15,474 bases of DNA from Bacteroides sp. (GCA_019414725.1 DXLM01000067.1:1-15474), one strand, 5' to 3'. Counted from the stretch's first letter, positions 6,429 through 15,361 are shown. Notes: a model not told the origin generated them from the letters alone. Made by a program: numbers and translations.

Positions 6429-9308
6429 CTATCTTTTACATAGTGCCTTGAAATCACAATAGGTACATTTTTCTATGATTTCTGTTTGGGTAAATGATTT
6501 TTCCGGATTAAATATCTCTTCTAATAATCCTTGAAGTCGTTCACGGTATTCTTTTTCATATTTACTGAAATCTTCCACAGCCTCTTTGGGCTTTCGTGGC
6601 TCGCCCATTTGTATAACGGGAGAATAGGTTTCTGTAGCGGCCCGATGAATATAGAGAAGGGCCGGAGCTATCTTCATCGTTGGTTGCTTGCGGCACATGA
6701 TGGCGGCATACAGGAACGTCTGGAATACATAGTTGGAACGTTTCTTGTCCGGAATAAACAGAGATTCCACATGGGGTGGGGTGTCTGCATCACCGCCTGT
6801 CTTGTAGTCCACAATACGGAGTGTGCCATCCTTGCTGTCCATACGGTCAATAATTCCCCCGATACGTGATTTTATGACTCCTTTGGGTGTTTGTATGTCG
6901 ATGGGTTCATCCACTTCCATTTCCGATGCAATAAAAGTGAAGGGAGCGTAACGTAAATCATTTTGTAAAAGTTGTTTTAAATATCTTGCAATAACGGCAG
7001 AGTTGATAAGTTGTATGCCGTTATATTCCGGTTTCTCGTTTTGCGGAACATTAAAGAATAATTTCTTGAATGCTGTATCCACATAATCTTGCAGCTTCAC
7101 TTCATTGCGTAGCAACGTTTCCAATGCTTCCTTATTAATGACTTTGCCATGAGTGGTCAGGTCTTTATAAATATGTTCGGCTGCATAATGGAAAATACTT
7201 CCGAATGTGGCAGAATCTATTTCCGCACTCACTTCATCGGGGGCGGAGAGGCCGGCTACATACCTATAATAAAATTTTAAAGGACAATCCAGGTAATAAT
7301 TCAAGGCTGATGGAGAAAATTTTGCTTTGGGATTGGCACGGACATCAAACAGGCTTTGCATCCGGCGCATGACATCCGGGGTCTTTTCTACAGTGATAGG
7401 CGAGGTGCCTTGGGGGGACTGTCCGGCCTCCAGAAACTGGCGTGTGATGGGGTGAGGCCATTCAATAAGGAATTGCAGCATGAAACGGCTCCATTCGCCG
7501 CGGTTCAGTCCGTCCGAACTGGTATTGTACATCAAGGTAATCCTTTCTGCCCGTTGCAGCAGACGATAGAAATAGTATGCATATACGGCAATTTTATGCT
7601 CTATGGTGGTCATTCCGAAAGCTTTGCGCAGGTTGTAAGGAATAAAGGAAGAGTCTCCTCCCGATTTGGGAAGCTGCCCTTCGTTGACCGATAGTAATAC
7701 CAAGTGGCGGAAATCCAGGTTACGTGTTTCCAATACCCCCATGACCTGCATACCAATGGCCGGTTCGCCATGAAATGGAATATTGGTCGCTGACAAGACC
7801 TTGACCAGCAATCGCCGGAATGTTTCGCTCTGTACGGTTAATTCATCTTCTTCTATCAGTGTGCGGAACCGGTTGATGGTGGTATAGGCTTTGAAAAGCG
7901 ACTCCCGGTAAAGTTGGTTGAATGCATCTGTGTCCTCGGTACCGGAAGTGTTTGCCTGGTAAATGCCTGCCACTTGCTGCAAAGTTTCGGACAGGCGTAT
8001 GCACAGATTCAGGTTTCCGGAAAGCGGAGTGAAAAGCCGGGTAAGGAATTCATCTTTACCCAATTCGCCGGGTAACGGATAGAAACGGTTGTTCCGGGTC
8101 AGTTCTTTTTCCAACAATTCGGCTTGACCGGTGAGTTGCCGGGTATAGGGGTGTTTTAACAGTGTAACAACCGATTGAAACGTGTAGCGGCCGCTTTTGA
8201 AATTAAATCCGTGGGTATGCAATTCCAGTAAGGCGATGAGGAAACTATATACAGGAGTTTGCGATAACGGAAATCCCATGGTGATATTGACATGTTTTAC
8301 TTCTGCCGGCAATGAATGGAGGACCGGCTGAAGCAATGCTTCGTTACACAATACGACTGCGGTTTCCTTTTCCGGTGTAGTCAGATTGTTTCGTATCCAT
8401 TGAGGCAGGTAACGGGCTTGTGCATTTTCAGTAGAAGATGCGATGTAGTGTACCTCTTTAGGTTTCGAGAGATTTTTGAATAACTCACCGGACAAAGGAG
8501 AAGGAAAGTCGCGTAAGTTCCGGCGGATAAACTCTCCGGCTTCATGGGTGACGGCTTGTCTGTTTTCCTTCATATAAAATTCGTCGTAATCCCAATAAAA
8601 AACAGCTTTCCCGGCATCTTTCAATTGGGTGAACAACGTATGTTCTACTTTGTTCAGTACATTAAATCCTACAAAAACATATTTCTCGTATGGAAGTTTG
8701 TTCACATTCAGATGCTCTATGACGTGGCGGTACATCATTCCTTCGTAGGCAATGTTTTGAGAAGCTAAGGATTCACGGAACCCTTTGTAGATGTTTCCCA
8801 ATACGTCCCATAAAGAGATAAACCGTTCTTTCAGCGCTGTTCTCCGTTCGATGGAGAAGTTCTGGAAGAACTGCCGGATAGCTTCTTCCTGCTCATCGTC
8901 AATGAAGGTGTAGTCGTCCATTATGTTGCGCAGATCCTGTAAATTGGAAAACAGTTTGTCGGTATCCACTTTATTTTTGTCGGCATCGTCAAAATCACTG
9001 ATCAGCATTTCTCCCCAAAAATAAAAATCATCCAGTGTTTCCGTACTTTGAGTTTCCCGTCGGAATATCTTATAAAGTTCGCATACCAGTTTTACCGGAT
9101 CACCCACTTCCCACGGAGAAAGGCTACGGAACAATTCGCTGATGCTGACGTATGCGGGCGACCAAATAGGTGAATCCGACTCTTGGGCGAGATACTCATT
9201 AAAGAAAAGTCCGGCACGTTTGTTAGGAAAAACCACGGCTGTATGTGCCAGGTTTCCTTCCGTATGTTTATATAAATCGGCTGCTACCAGTTTCAAAAAG
9301 CTTTCCAT
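6429..9308 (-). CDS. addB: AddB-like PD-(D/E)XK nuclease subunit
   Basis: A 959-residue subunit expected to pair with the AddA-like protein in the AddAB end-processing enzyme for double-strand-break repair. The N-terminal two-thirds resembles an inactivated superfamily I helicase: TAVVFPNKRAGLFFNEYL near residues 23-40 replaces the usual start, and no Walker A is seen anywhere. The C-terminal nuclease domain is intact: His707, Asp821 (GGIIDRMD), Asp834 and Lys836 (RIVDYKTGG), and a QxxxY pair at Gln863/Tyr867. Four cysteines suited to an iron-sulfur cluster frame the nuclease, as in AddB: Cys675 (DCPLKFYYRY) and Cys948, Cys951, Cys957 (CxxCx5C) at the extreme C-terminus. It is shorter than Firmicute AddB. 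Its ATG overlaps the addA stop by one base (TAATG), implying coupled translation. The function is well supported by partner and motifs, though overall similarity to characterised AddB proteins is probably low. Confidence 0.88.
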   Translation of the reverse strand: MESFLKLVAADLYKHTEGNLAHTAVVFPNKRAGLFFNEYLAQESDSPIWSPAYVSISELFRSLSPWEVGDPVKLVCELYKIFRRETQSTETLDDFYFWGEMLISDFDDADKNKVDTDKLFSNLQDLRNIMDDYTFIDDEQEEAIRQFFQNFSIERRTALKERFISLWDVLGNIYKGFRESLASQNIAYEGMMYRHVIEHLNVNKLPYEKYVFVGFNVLNKVEHTLFTQLKDAGKAVFYWDYDEFYMKENRQAVTHEAGEFIRRNLRDFPSPLSGELFKNLSKPKEVHYIASSTENAQARYLPQWIRNNLTTPEKETAVVLCNEALLQPVLHSLPAEVKHVNITMGFPLSQTPVYSFLIALLELHTHGFNFKSGRYTFQSVVTLLKHPYTRQLTGQAELLEKELTRNNRFYPLPGELGKDEFLTRLFTPLSGNLNLCIRLSETLQQVAGIYQANTSGTEDTDAFNQLYRESLFKAYTTINRFRTLIEEDELTVQSETFRRLLVKVLSATNIPFHGEPAIGMQVMGVLETRNLDFRHLVLLSVNEGQLPKSGGDSSFIPYNLRKAFGMTTIEHKIAVYAYYFYRLLQRAERITLMYNTSSDGLNRGEWSRFMLQFLIEWPHPITRQFLEAGQSPQGTSPITVEKTPDVMRRMQSLFDVRANPKAKFSPSALNYYLDCPLKFYYRYVAGLSAPDEVSAEIDSATFGSIFHYAAEHIYKDLTTHGKVINKEALETLLRNEVKLQDYVDTAFKKLFFNVPQNEKPEYNGIQLINSAVIARYLKQLLQNDLRYAPFTFIASEMEVDEPIDIQTPKGVIKSRIGGIIDRMDSKDGTLRIVDYKTGGDADTPPHVESLFIPDKKRSNYVFQTFLYAAIMCRKQPTMKIAPALLYIHRAATETYSPVIQMGEPRKPKEAVEDFSKYEKEYRERLQGLLEEIFNPEKSFTQTEIIEKCTYCDFKALCKR

Positions 9309-12300
9309 TATTCTATTTCCTCCAGTTCGTTGTTAAATACATACCATAAATAGCCACGGATATGCTCATATCCCATATCTGATAATAAATCCATATATTC
9401 TTTCACCTGCTTGTTGTAAGCTTTCCGCTTTTTACCGAATTTAAAGTCCACCACAATCACCTCTCCGTCTTTCATCATCACGCGGTCTGGACGGCGGGTT
9501 TGCAGCACTCCTTTTTCCCGATAAATAATGGCACACTCATTGTATAGTTCCCAGCGGCCCGAATACCATTCTTTGACCAGCGGATGCTTCAAAGCCCATT
9601 CGGTGAGTTTTCGTATCTGTTCTTCCTGTTGTGCCGACTCTATGATTCCTTCGAAACGCAGGCGTTCTATGGCGGGAGGCACATCGTCCGTGGTACGGAT
9701 TACGGAGAACAGATTATGCAACAACTGTCCTTGCCGGATGTATTTGTCTTCCGTTTCCTCTTCTCCCCGGATAAATTCGGCAGAACGGTTGGACTGTTTG
9801 AATTCGATGTTGGTTTCCAGCGTTTCCAGATGGATAGGCAAACGTTGGGCTACAGTCAGCAGCTTGTTGCCGGATACTTGTTTTTCCTCTTCGTGAGATG
9901 AGAGATAGAGCGTTCCCAGTTCGTATATTTCTTCTCCGGTGGCATAGCTCTTTCCGGTCATGTCGGATAAGGCACTTCCCAACAATTCGGATACCGTTCC
10001 TTTCTGTTCCGCCTTTCCATATATAATCAAGTTCTTTTTGGCACGGGTAAATGCCACATAAAGCAGGTTCAGATTATCCACCCATAATTGCAAGCGTTCA
10101 TTCAGGAACTCTTCCCGATAAATGGATTGCTGCATGGCTGTGGAATAGTTGATGGGAACAATGTCAAGATCGCTAAACGGAGCTTGCCGGGGAGCACACC
10201 ATACCAGATGATTGTAAGTCTCATTCTCCATTTTCCAGTCGCAGAAGGGTAGCAGTACGGTATGGTATTCCAATCCTTTGGACTTGTGGATGGAGAGAAT
10301 GCGAATTCCTTCCACCTCGCCGGAAGGGATGGTCTTGCTGCCTAGTTTTTCTTCCCAGTAGGTGATAAAAGCGGATAATTCGGAAGAATTGCTTTGCAGA
10401 TATTCCGTCACGGCATCAAAGAAGGCGCACAGATAGGCATCCTGTTGTTCGATGCAGGACATCTGGAACAGATTGAAAAGTTTTTCCATCAGCTCATACA
10501 GTGGCATGAGGCGAAGTTGCTCCGCTTCTTTTATGAAATCGAATGGCAGATAATCATCTATTCCGTTCAGCAATAGAGTGTTGAGGTCTATTCCTTTATG
10601 TAATACTTCATTCTGATAGGCAGCAGCCAGTTGCGCCTTGGCAATCCGGTTTTCGGGTTGTGACAAGTAGCGCAGGCCATCCATTATCATACATACCGCC
10701 AGTGAGGCATCCAGTCGGAATGCCTCATCGGATACGATTTTGTAAGAGGTGTTCTTGTCGAAGTAATCGGCTATTAAAGGAATGCTTCTGTTCTTGCGCA
10801 CCAGGATGGCAATATCTTTCAGTTGCACGCCCTGCGCCACAAGCAGCTCCACTTCTTCTCCTAGGTGGTGCAGGGTGTTTTCCATATAGGTCATGTCTTC
10901 CGTATCCGATAGAAATTCCACTTTGACATACCCTTTTCCGGGATCTTTGTATGTTTCCTGACACACGTCGTTGTAGGCTTCCTTCAGTTCCTTGCATTCC
11001 TTTTTTTGTTCTTCCTTGTAAATGTTGTTCAACACCTCGCAGGCGGCTGTAAACACTTCGTTGTTGAAGTGAATGATGTTTGCGGCGCTCCGGCGGTTGG
11101 TGGTCAGTGTCTTTACTTTGACGGGAAAGGCTTCGATGTTTGTTTTCAATCCGTTCAGTATGCCCCAGTCACCGTTTCTCCAGCGGTAGATGGATTGTTT
11201 CACGTCTCCTACAATCAAGCTGTCTGCTCCCTGAGACAAACCTTCGAGCAGCAACAGACGGAAATTATCCCATTGCATACGCGAAGTATCCTGAAATTCA
11301 TCGATCATTACGTTGCGTATGGTTGTTCCTATCTTTTCGAATACAAACGAGGAATCTCCTTCTTTTACCAGGTTATGAAGCAACGCGTTGGTATCCGACA
11401 GCAGGAAGCGGTTGTTTTCATGGTTCAATTCGCGTACCTCTTCGTCTATATTGGCCAGCAGACGGATATTGTTTACGTGGCGCAGGGAGAGTTGGCAGGA
11501 ATTGGCCAGCATATTGTTCCGGCTTCTGTATTTTTCCGATTCATTCAGCAGAGGAATCAGTTCTTTTTCTGCCAGACCTAGGATAGCGTTGCGTATGGGG
11601 GAGTTTTTTTTCACCCATTCGTCGGGGCAGTCCAGACATTTTTCCACTGTTACATTGCGGACACTGTCATCCAGTTTACCCGATTGTAATTTATTAAAAT
11701 AGCTGGCTATACCTCGGAAGCCGTTTTTCAAATCTTCTACTTTCACCCCGTTTGTATCCAATATTCCGAAGAATTGGTCGGCAAATCCTTTCATTTGTTC
11801 CTGCACCTCTTCCAAAATGGCTTGCAGCGTTTCGCGGTAATTCTTGATACAGTCTTTGTCCCGTAATTTTTCCCGTAGTCCGTTTCCTTTTTCTATATAT
11901 CCTTCATCGAAGATATTTCGTCCGAAATTCTTTATCTCACCGGAAACATTCCACCTCTTGTCATCGGCTATTCTTTCTTCTATGTATTCCAACAGCCAAT
12001 AGAGTACGGGAGATTGTCGGTCCAGCTTTTCTATCATGGAGTCCACGGCATCACTCAGTACCTCCATATTGTTCAGTTCGATATTCAGATTGGCACCCAA
12101 TTCCAGCTCCCGTGCCAAATTGCGCATCACCGACTGGAAGAATGAGTCAATGGTTTCCACCCGGAAGCGGCTGTAATCGTGTATCATGTAGTGCAGTGCC
12201 GTACCGGCGGCTGTCCTTATGTCTTCTTGGGGTATTTCCAGTTCTTCTGTGATTTTCTGTAAATAGGGATCAGAATCCTTATCCTTTATCCATATTCCGT

Positions 12301-12484
12301 ATAGCTGACTCAGAATCCGCTCTTTCATTTCGGTAGTGGCCTTGTTGGTAAAAGTCACAGCCAGTATATTACGGTATGCCCGTGGGTTCTGTATCAGCAG
12401 CTTTATATATTCCACGGCCAGTGTGAATGTTTTTCCCGAACCGGCAGAGGCTTTATAAACTAATAATTCAGGAGAATGTTTCAT
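9308..12484 (-). CDS. addA: AddA-like UvrD/RecB-family helicase-nuclease
   Basis: A 1058-residue superfamily IA helicase with a C-terminal RecB-type nuclease, the motor subunit of an AddAB-type enzyme that unwinds and trims broken DNA ends for RecA loading. Motifs: Walker A ASAGSGKT at 12-19, Ia around 42-57 (AVTFTNKATTEMKERI), II DEFQD at 395-399, III around 424-437 (IVGDVKQSIYRWRN), IV TNRRS at 462-466, V around 727-738 (IRILSIHKSKGLEY), VI around 808-817 (LYVAFTRAKK). Nuclease domain: His923 (LLHNLF), Asp1000 (RRPDRV), Asp1013 and Lys1015 (VVDFKFG), and Gln1026/Tyr1030. Both activities therefore look intact. It is somewhat shorter than Firmicute AddA. It ends overlapping the AddB start. 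Upstream is an 80-bp gap after the histidine kinase gene without a recognisable TAnnTTTG promoter, so read-through from the two-component genes is possible. RecB-like is an alternative name, but the AddB-like partner favours AddA. Confidence 0.92.
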   Translation of the reverse strand: MKHSPELLVYKASAGSGKTFTLAVEYIKLLIQNPRAYRNILAVTFTNKATTEMKERILSQLYGIWIKDKDSDPYLQKITEELEIPQEDIRTAAGTALHYMIHDYSRFRVETIDSFFQSVMRNLARELELGANLNIELNNMEVLSDAVDSMIEKLDRQSPVLYWLLEYIEERIADDKRWNVSGEIKNFGRNIFDEGYIEKGNGLREKLRDKDCIKNYRETLQAILEEVQEQMKGFADQFFGILDTNGVKVEDLKNGFRGIASYFNKLQSGKLDDSVRNVTVEKCLDCPDEWVKKNSPIRNAILGLAEKELIPLLNESEKYRSRNNMLANSCQLSLRHVNNIRLLANIDEEVRELNHENNRFLLSDTNALLHNLVKEGDSSFVFEKIGTTIRNVMIDEFQDTSRMQWDNFRLLLLEGLSQGADSLIVGDVKQSIYRWRNGDWGILNGLKTNIEAFPVKVKTLTTNRRSAANIIHFNNEVFTAACEVLNNIYKEEQKKECKELKEAYNDVCQETYKDPGKGYVKVEFLSDTEDMTYMENTLHHLGEEVELLVAQGVQLKDIAILVRKNRSIPLIADYFDKNTSYKIVSDEAFRLDASLAVCMIMDGLRYLSQPENRIAKAQLAAAYQNEVLHKGIDLNTLLLNGIDDYLPFDFIKEAEQLRLMPLYELMEKLFNLFQMSCIEQQDAYLCAFFDAVTEYLQSNSSELSAFITYWEEKLGSKTIPSGEVEGIRILSIHKSKGLEYHTVLLPFCDWKMENETYNHLVWCAPRQAPFSDLDIVPINYSTAMQQSIYREEFLNERLQLWVDNLNLLYVAFTRAKKNLIIYGKAEQKGTVSELLGSALSDMTGKSYATGEEIYELGTLYLSSHEEEKQVSGNKLLTVAQRLPIHLETLETNIEFKQSNRSAEFIRGEEETEDKYIRQGQLLHNLFSVIRTTDDVPPAIERLRFEGIIESAQQEEQIRKLTEWALKHPLVKEWYSGRWELYNECAIIYREKGVLQTRRPDRVMMKDGEVIVVDFKFGKKRKAYNKQVKEYMDLLSDMGYEHIRGYLWYVFNNELEEIE

Positions 12485-12490
12485 TTTAAA

Positions 12491-12556
12491 TAATTTGCTA
12501 ATTTGCTAATGGCTGCGCTGTGTACCGGATGGTAATTGGCTGACACATTAGTACAT
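12491..12556. repeat. Short tandem units and decayed inverted repeat upstream of addA
   Basis: Two perfect tandem copies of TAATTTGC (12491-12498, 12499-12506) run into TAATGG and then CTGCGCTGT (12513-12521). A small TACC-GGAT-GGTA stem-loop lies at 12523-12534. The right part, ending in the T-rich stretch around 12552-12564, is a weak complement of the left arm (roughly two thirds of positions). The CTGCGCTGT core is identical to that of the ispE/addB hairpin at 6386-6394. The element lies just before the addA ATG and may be part of its leader; role unknown. Confidence 0.5.
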
Positions 12557-12564
12557 TTTTATTT

Positions 12565-13866
12565 TTAATTAAAAACCAGCACAAAAACAGTGGCCTGTCC
12601 CTTTTCCTTGTAAGGCAGCAGGGTCAGTGTGCCACCGCTCAGTCTCATGATTTGTTTGCTCAGGCTCAGTCCGATGCCGCTTCCTTCCTCTTTGGTCGTG
12701 AAGAAAGGTACAAAAATTTGTCCGGCTGCATCGGGAGGAATGGCGGGACCGTTGTTGGCTATCTCTATACGGATACTTTCTTGCGGATCACAATAAGCTT
12801 TCAAGGTGATCTTTCCGTCGGGAGCATTACCTATGGCTTGAATCGCATTTTTCAGCAGATTCGTAACCACTTGGGCTATCAGGTTCTCGTCGGCAAAGAC
12901 TATCAGGTCTTCCCGGGCTTCGAGGATGGAAAGGGTGATGTTGGGGCATGGATGCTGGTGCTGTGCCAGTCGGATCATCCGTTCCAGGAAAGGACGGACA
13001 TAGAACAGCGATGGCTCAGGTGATGGCAGTCGTGTCAGTTTGCGATAAGACATGACAAAATTTATCAATCCTTTACCTGTAGAGTGAATCGTTTCCAGCC
13101 CTTGTTTCATTTCTTCATTTTCAGCTCCGGGAAGAGCCAGCAGCGTTTCGCTGAGGGAAGTCACCGGGGTCAGGGAGTTCATAATTTCGTGTGTCAGCAC
13201 GCGGGTAAGGCGTATCCATGAATCTATTTCCCGTTCATCCAATTCCCGATTGATATCACTCAAGGCAATAATGCGGAGTTCCTCGTCTTTGATACGGATG
13301 CCGGACACCCGTAAGGCAAGATGCACCGTTCCCCGTTCCGTATTGAACTGAATTTGCAGCTTGTCACCCGGAACTGCTTTTTCCAAAGCAGTCATCAGTT
13401 CATCCGAGATGCGGGAGAGTTGTTTGACATGAGTCAGAACATCCAGCCCCAACAGATTCATGGCCTCTTTGTTCTTTTGATAAACGGAGCCTTTGCTGTT
13501 CAGTACCACTATGCCGGTTTCTACAAAGTCCATGATGAGCTCATAATACTTCTCGCGTTGTGCCGTTTCCTGTTTTACATTGTACAAAATACGTGCGATA
13601 CGGTTCAGCATGACATTGACCATGGAAGAATCGCCAGGGGAGGCATGTTCGTAAAAACGAACAGCGGGGTCGTCGTTTTCGATGGCGTCGAGCAGAAAGG
13701 CTATCTTCCGGGTATTAAAAGTGTACAGGCGGTAAAACCAGCCTATGGAAACGAGGAATGAAGGTACGATTACGCATAGCCACAACCAGTTGCGCTGCTG
13801 AATCAGCAGGGTGCAGGCAATGGCTAGAACCAGTACGGTAAATAGGCGGAAGAAGAATAGTTTCAC
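12565..13866 (-). CDS. Membrane histidine kinase, NtrY-like
   Basis: A 433-residue sensor kinase, presumably the partner of the response regulator encoded upstream. Two membrane helices (about 4-22 and 27-46) are joined by only four residues (QQRN), so there is almost no periplasmic sensor. Sensing must occur in the membrane or cytoplasm. A HAMP-like or linker region (50-100) leads to a PAS domain (about 105-205). The dimerisation domain has the phospho-acceptor His226 in LTHEIMNSLTP. The ATPase domain has the N box Asn336/Asn340 (NLLKNAIQA), G1 as NNGPAIP at 371-377, the F box PFFTTKEEG at 387-395 and G2 GSGIGLSLS at 395-403. In the G1 box an Asn stands where the usual Asp occurs; this is not rare in NtrY-type kinases. 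The start is GTG, with an in-frame TAA only two codons upstream, which makes this start nearly obligatory. The signal sensed is unknown. Confidence 0.9.
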   Translation of the reverse strand: MKLFFFRLFTVLVLAIACTLLIQQRNWLWLCVIVPSFLVSIGWFYRLYTFNTRKIAFLLDAIENDDPAVRFYEHASPGDSSMVNVMLNRIARILYNVKQETAQREKYYELIMDFVETGIVVLNSKGSVYQKNKEAMNLLGLDVLTHVKQLSRISDELMTALEKAVPGDKLQIQFNTERGTVHLALRVSGIRIKDEELRIIALSDINRELDEREIDSWIRLTRVLTHEIMNSLTPVTSLSETLLALPGAENEEMKQGLETIHSTGKGLINFVMSYRKLTRLPSPEPSLFYVRPFLERMIRLAQHQHPCPNITLSILEAREDLIVFADENLIAQVVTNLLKNAIQAIGNAPDGKITLKAYCDPQESIRIEIANNGPAIPPDAAGQIFVPFFTTKEEGSGIGLSLSKQIMRLSGGTLTLLPYKEKGQATVFVLVFN

Positions 13867-13981
13867 AGCTTAATTATTTATTATTTCGTTTGAATGTTCC
13901 TTTAGTTCCTGTTTAAAAATAGATTATTGTTATTTGTTTTGTCATCCTGACCCATCGTGAAGAATGAGATGAGATAATAGG

Positions 13982-15322
13982 TCATAATCCGAATTTTTTC
14001 ATCTTATTATAAAGCGTCTGCCGGGTAATTCCCAACTGTGCCGCTACAGCCGAGAGGTTTCCGTTGCATTTCTCTATCGCTTTCTGAATCATTTGCAATT
14101 CCATCTCTTCCAGTGTAGAGACACTTGTTTCTGTCGCAGGAGCCGCTATTTTTCGGGGAAAATGAAAATGTTCCTCACTCAATATACCATCTTCATTGAT
14201 AATGACCGCTTTCTCTACGGCATGTTCCAGTTCGCGTATGTTTCCATACCACGGATATGTCCGTAACTTTTCTTGCGCACCGGTAGAAAGAAGGATATTT
14301 CCTTTGTCATATTGTTTGCAGAACCGGTCTATAAAGCGTTCGGCCAAAGGGATAATATCTTCTTTGCGTTCCCGCAGAGGGGGAATCTCGATGTGGATGG
14401 TATTGATGCGGTAAAGCAAATCTTCGCGGAATTTGCCTTTGGCCACCATCTCTTCCAAATCACAATTGGTGGCGCAAATCAAACGTATGTTGACAGGTAT
14501 CGGTTCGTTGCTTCCTACTCGCACCACGCTCCGGCTCTGAATGGCGGTGAGTAGTTTGGATTGCAGGTGATAGGGCAGGTTGCCTATTTCGTCCAGAAAC
14601 AAAGTCCCTTCATGGGCGGCTTCAAATTTACCTGCACGGTCGGTATGGGCATCGGTAAACGAGCCTTTTTTATGACCGAACAGTTCGCTTTCGAACAGGG
14701 ATTCGGTGATGGCACCCATGTCCACTGTTATCATATCCCGCCGGTATCGGTTGGACAAGGCGTGTATTTCCCGCGCCAGCATTTCTTTTCCTGTGCCGTT
14801 CTCTCCTGTAATCAGAATATTGGCATCCGTTTGCGCCACTTTCTCTATCAGCGTCCGCAGTTGCTTCATGGCATTGCTTTCTCCCCAATACATAGAAGAT
14901 ACGGTTTTAGGGATTTCCGCTCTCTTCTTGTTCTTGGAGGAATTGCGGCAGGCAGACAGCAAGGTTTCTATCAGCCGGGCATTGTCCCAAGGCTTGACGA
15001 TGAAGTCTGTCGCTCCTTCCTTGATGCCGCGCACTGCCAGGTCTATGTCAGCATAGGCTGTGAAAAGTACTACGGGCAGGGAGGGGTGTATTTTCTTTAT
15101 CTCGTGTAACCAGTACAGACCTTCATTCCCGGTATTCAGTCCGCTGCTGAAATTCATATCCAGCAGCACCACTTGCGCGTTTTCTTCACGTAACGCAGCG
15201 GGCAGTGTGATGGGTGAGGGCAGTGTGACGATATGTTCGAAATGATTTTTCAGCAATAGCTTTACTGCCGACAGCACTCCTTTGTTATCATCTACCACAA
15301 TGATGGTTCCTTGTTTGCTCAT
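13982..15322 (-). CDS. Sigma-54-type response regulator, NtrC family
   Basis: A 446-residue three-domain activator of sigma-54 promoters. Receiver domain 1-125: Asp11/Asp12, phospho-acceptor Asp55 (VVLLDMN), Thr88 and Lys110 (DFIVKPW). AAA+ domain about 143-370: Walker A GENGTGKE at 173-180, the sigma-54 contact loop at 220-225 reading GSFTDA in place of GAFTGA, Walker B LFLDE at 241-245, and the FREDLLYRIN and PPLRER segments at 298-307 and 314-319. C-terminal Fis-type helix-turn-helix about 420-443 (GNLSAVAAQLGITRQTLYNKM). All residues needed for phosphorylation and ATP hydrolysis are present. It should be phosphorylated by the kinase encoded 115 nt downstream. Target promoters are unknown; I found no clear sigma-54 promoter in the gaps of this window. 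A palindrome and a TAnnTTTG element lie just upstream of the gene. Confidence 0.94.
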   Translation of the reverse strand: MSKQGTIIVVDDNKGVLSAVKLLLKNHFEHIVTLPSPITLPAALREENAQVVLLDMNFSSGLNTGNEGLYWLHEIKKIHPSLPVVLFTAYADIDLAVRGIKEGATDFIVKPWDNARLIETLLSACRNSSKNKKRAEIPKTVSSMYWGESNAMKQLRTLIEKVAQTDANILITGENGTGKEMLAREIHALSNRYRRDMITVDMGAITESLFESELFGHKKGSFTDAHTDRAGKFEAAHEGTLFLDEIGNLPYHLQSKLLTAIQSRSVVRVGSNEPIPVNIRLICATNCDLEEMVAKGKFREDLLYRINTIHIEIPPLRERKEDIIPLAERFIDRFCKQYDKGNILLSTGAQEKLRTYPWYGNIRELEHAVEKAVIINEDGILSEEHFHFPRKIAAPATETSVSTLEEMELQMIQKAIEKCNGNLSAVAAQLGITRQTLYNKMKKFGL

Positions 15323-15347
15323 AAGTCGTTGTAGCTTCTTTTTTCTT

Positions 15348-15361
15348 TAAAGATATCTTTA
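15348..15361. promoter_or_regulatory. 14-bp perfect palindrome upstream of response regulator
   Basis: TAAAGATATCTTTA is a perfect palindrome 26-39 nt before the regulator ATG. It lies between the candidate -7 element (15377-15384) and the start codon, where a dimeric protein bound to DNA could block transcription. It could be an operator or chance, since AT-rich palindromes are common in this composition. It also contains the TAA stop of the possible partial gene at the right edge. Confidence 0.35.

Noticed and set aside
11006..11581. 191-residue plus-strand open frame opposite addA
   Set aside because: It lies wholly antisense to a gene with intact helicase motifs, and its product matches nothing I recognise; it is a by-product of codon use on the other strand.
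6429..12484. The helicase-nuclease pair as a new anti-phage defence system
   Set aside because: The helicase and nuclease motifs, the iron-sulfur cysteines and the overlapping gene pair fit AddAB recombination enzymes, and no other defence genes are nearby.
12491..12510. Tandem TAATTTGC units as a miniature CRISPR or iteron array
   Set aside because: There are only two full copies with no spacers and no neighbouring cas or replication genes.
14561..15109. 182-residue plus-strand open frame opposite the response regulator
   Set aside because: Antisense to the receiver and AAA+ domains, with no recognisable domain.
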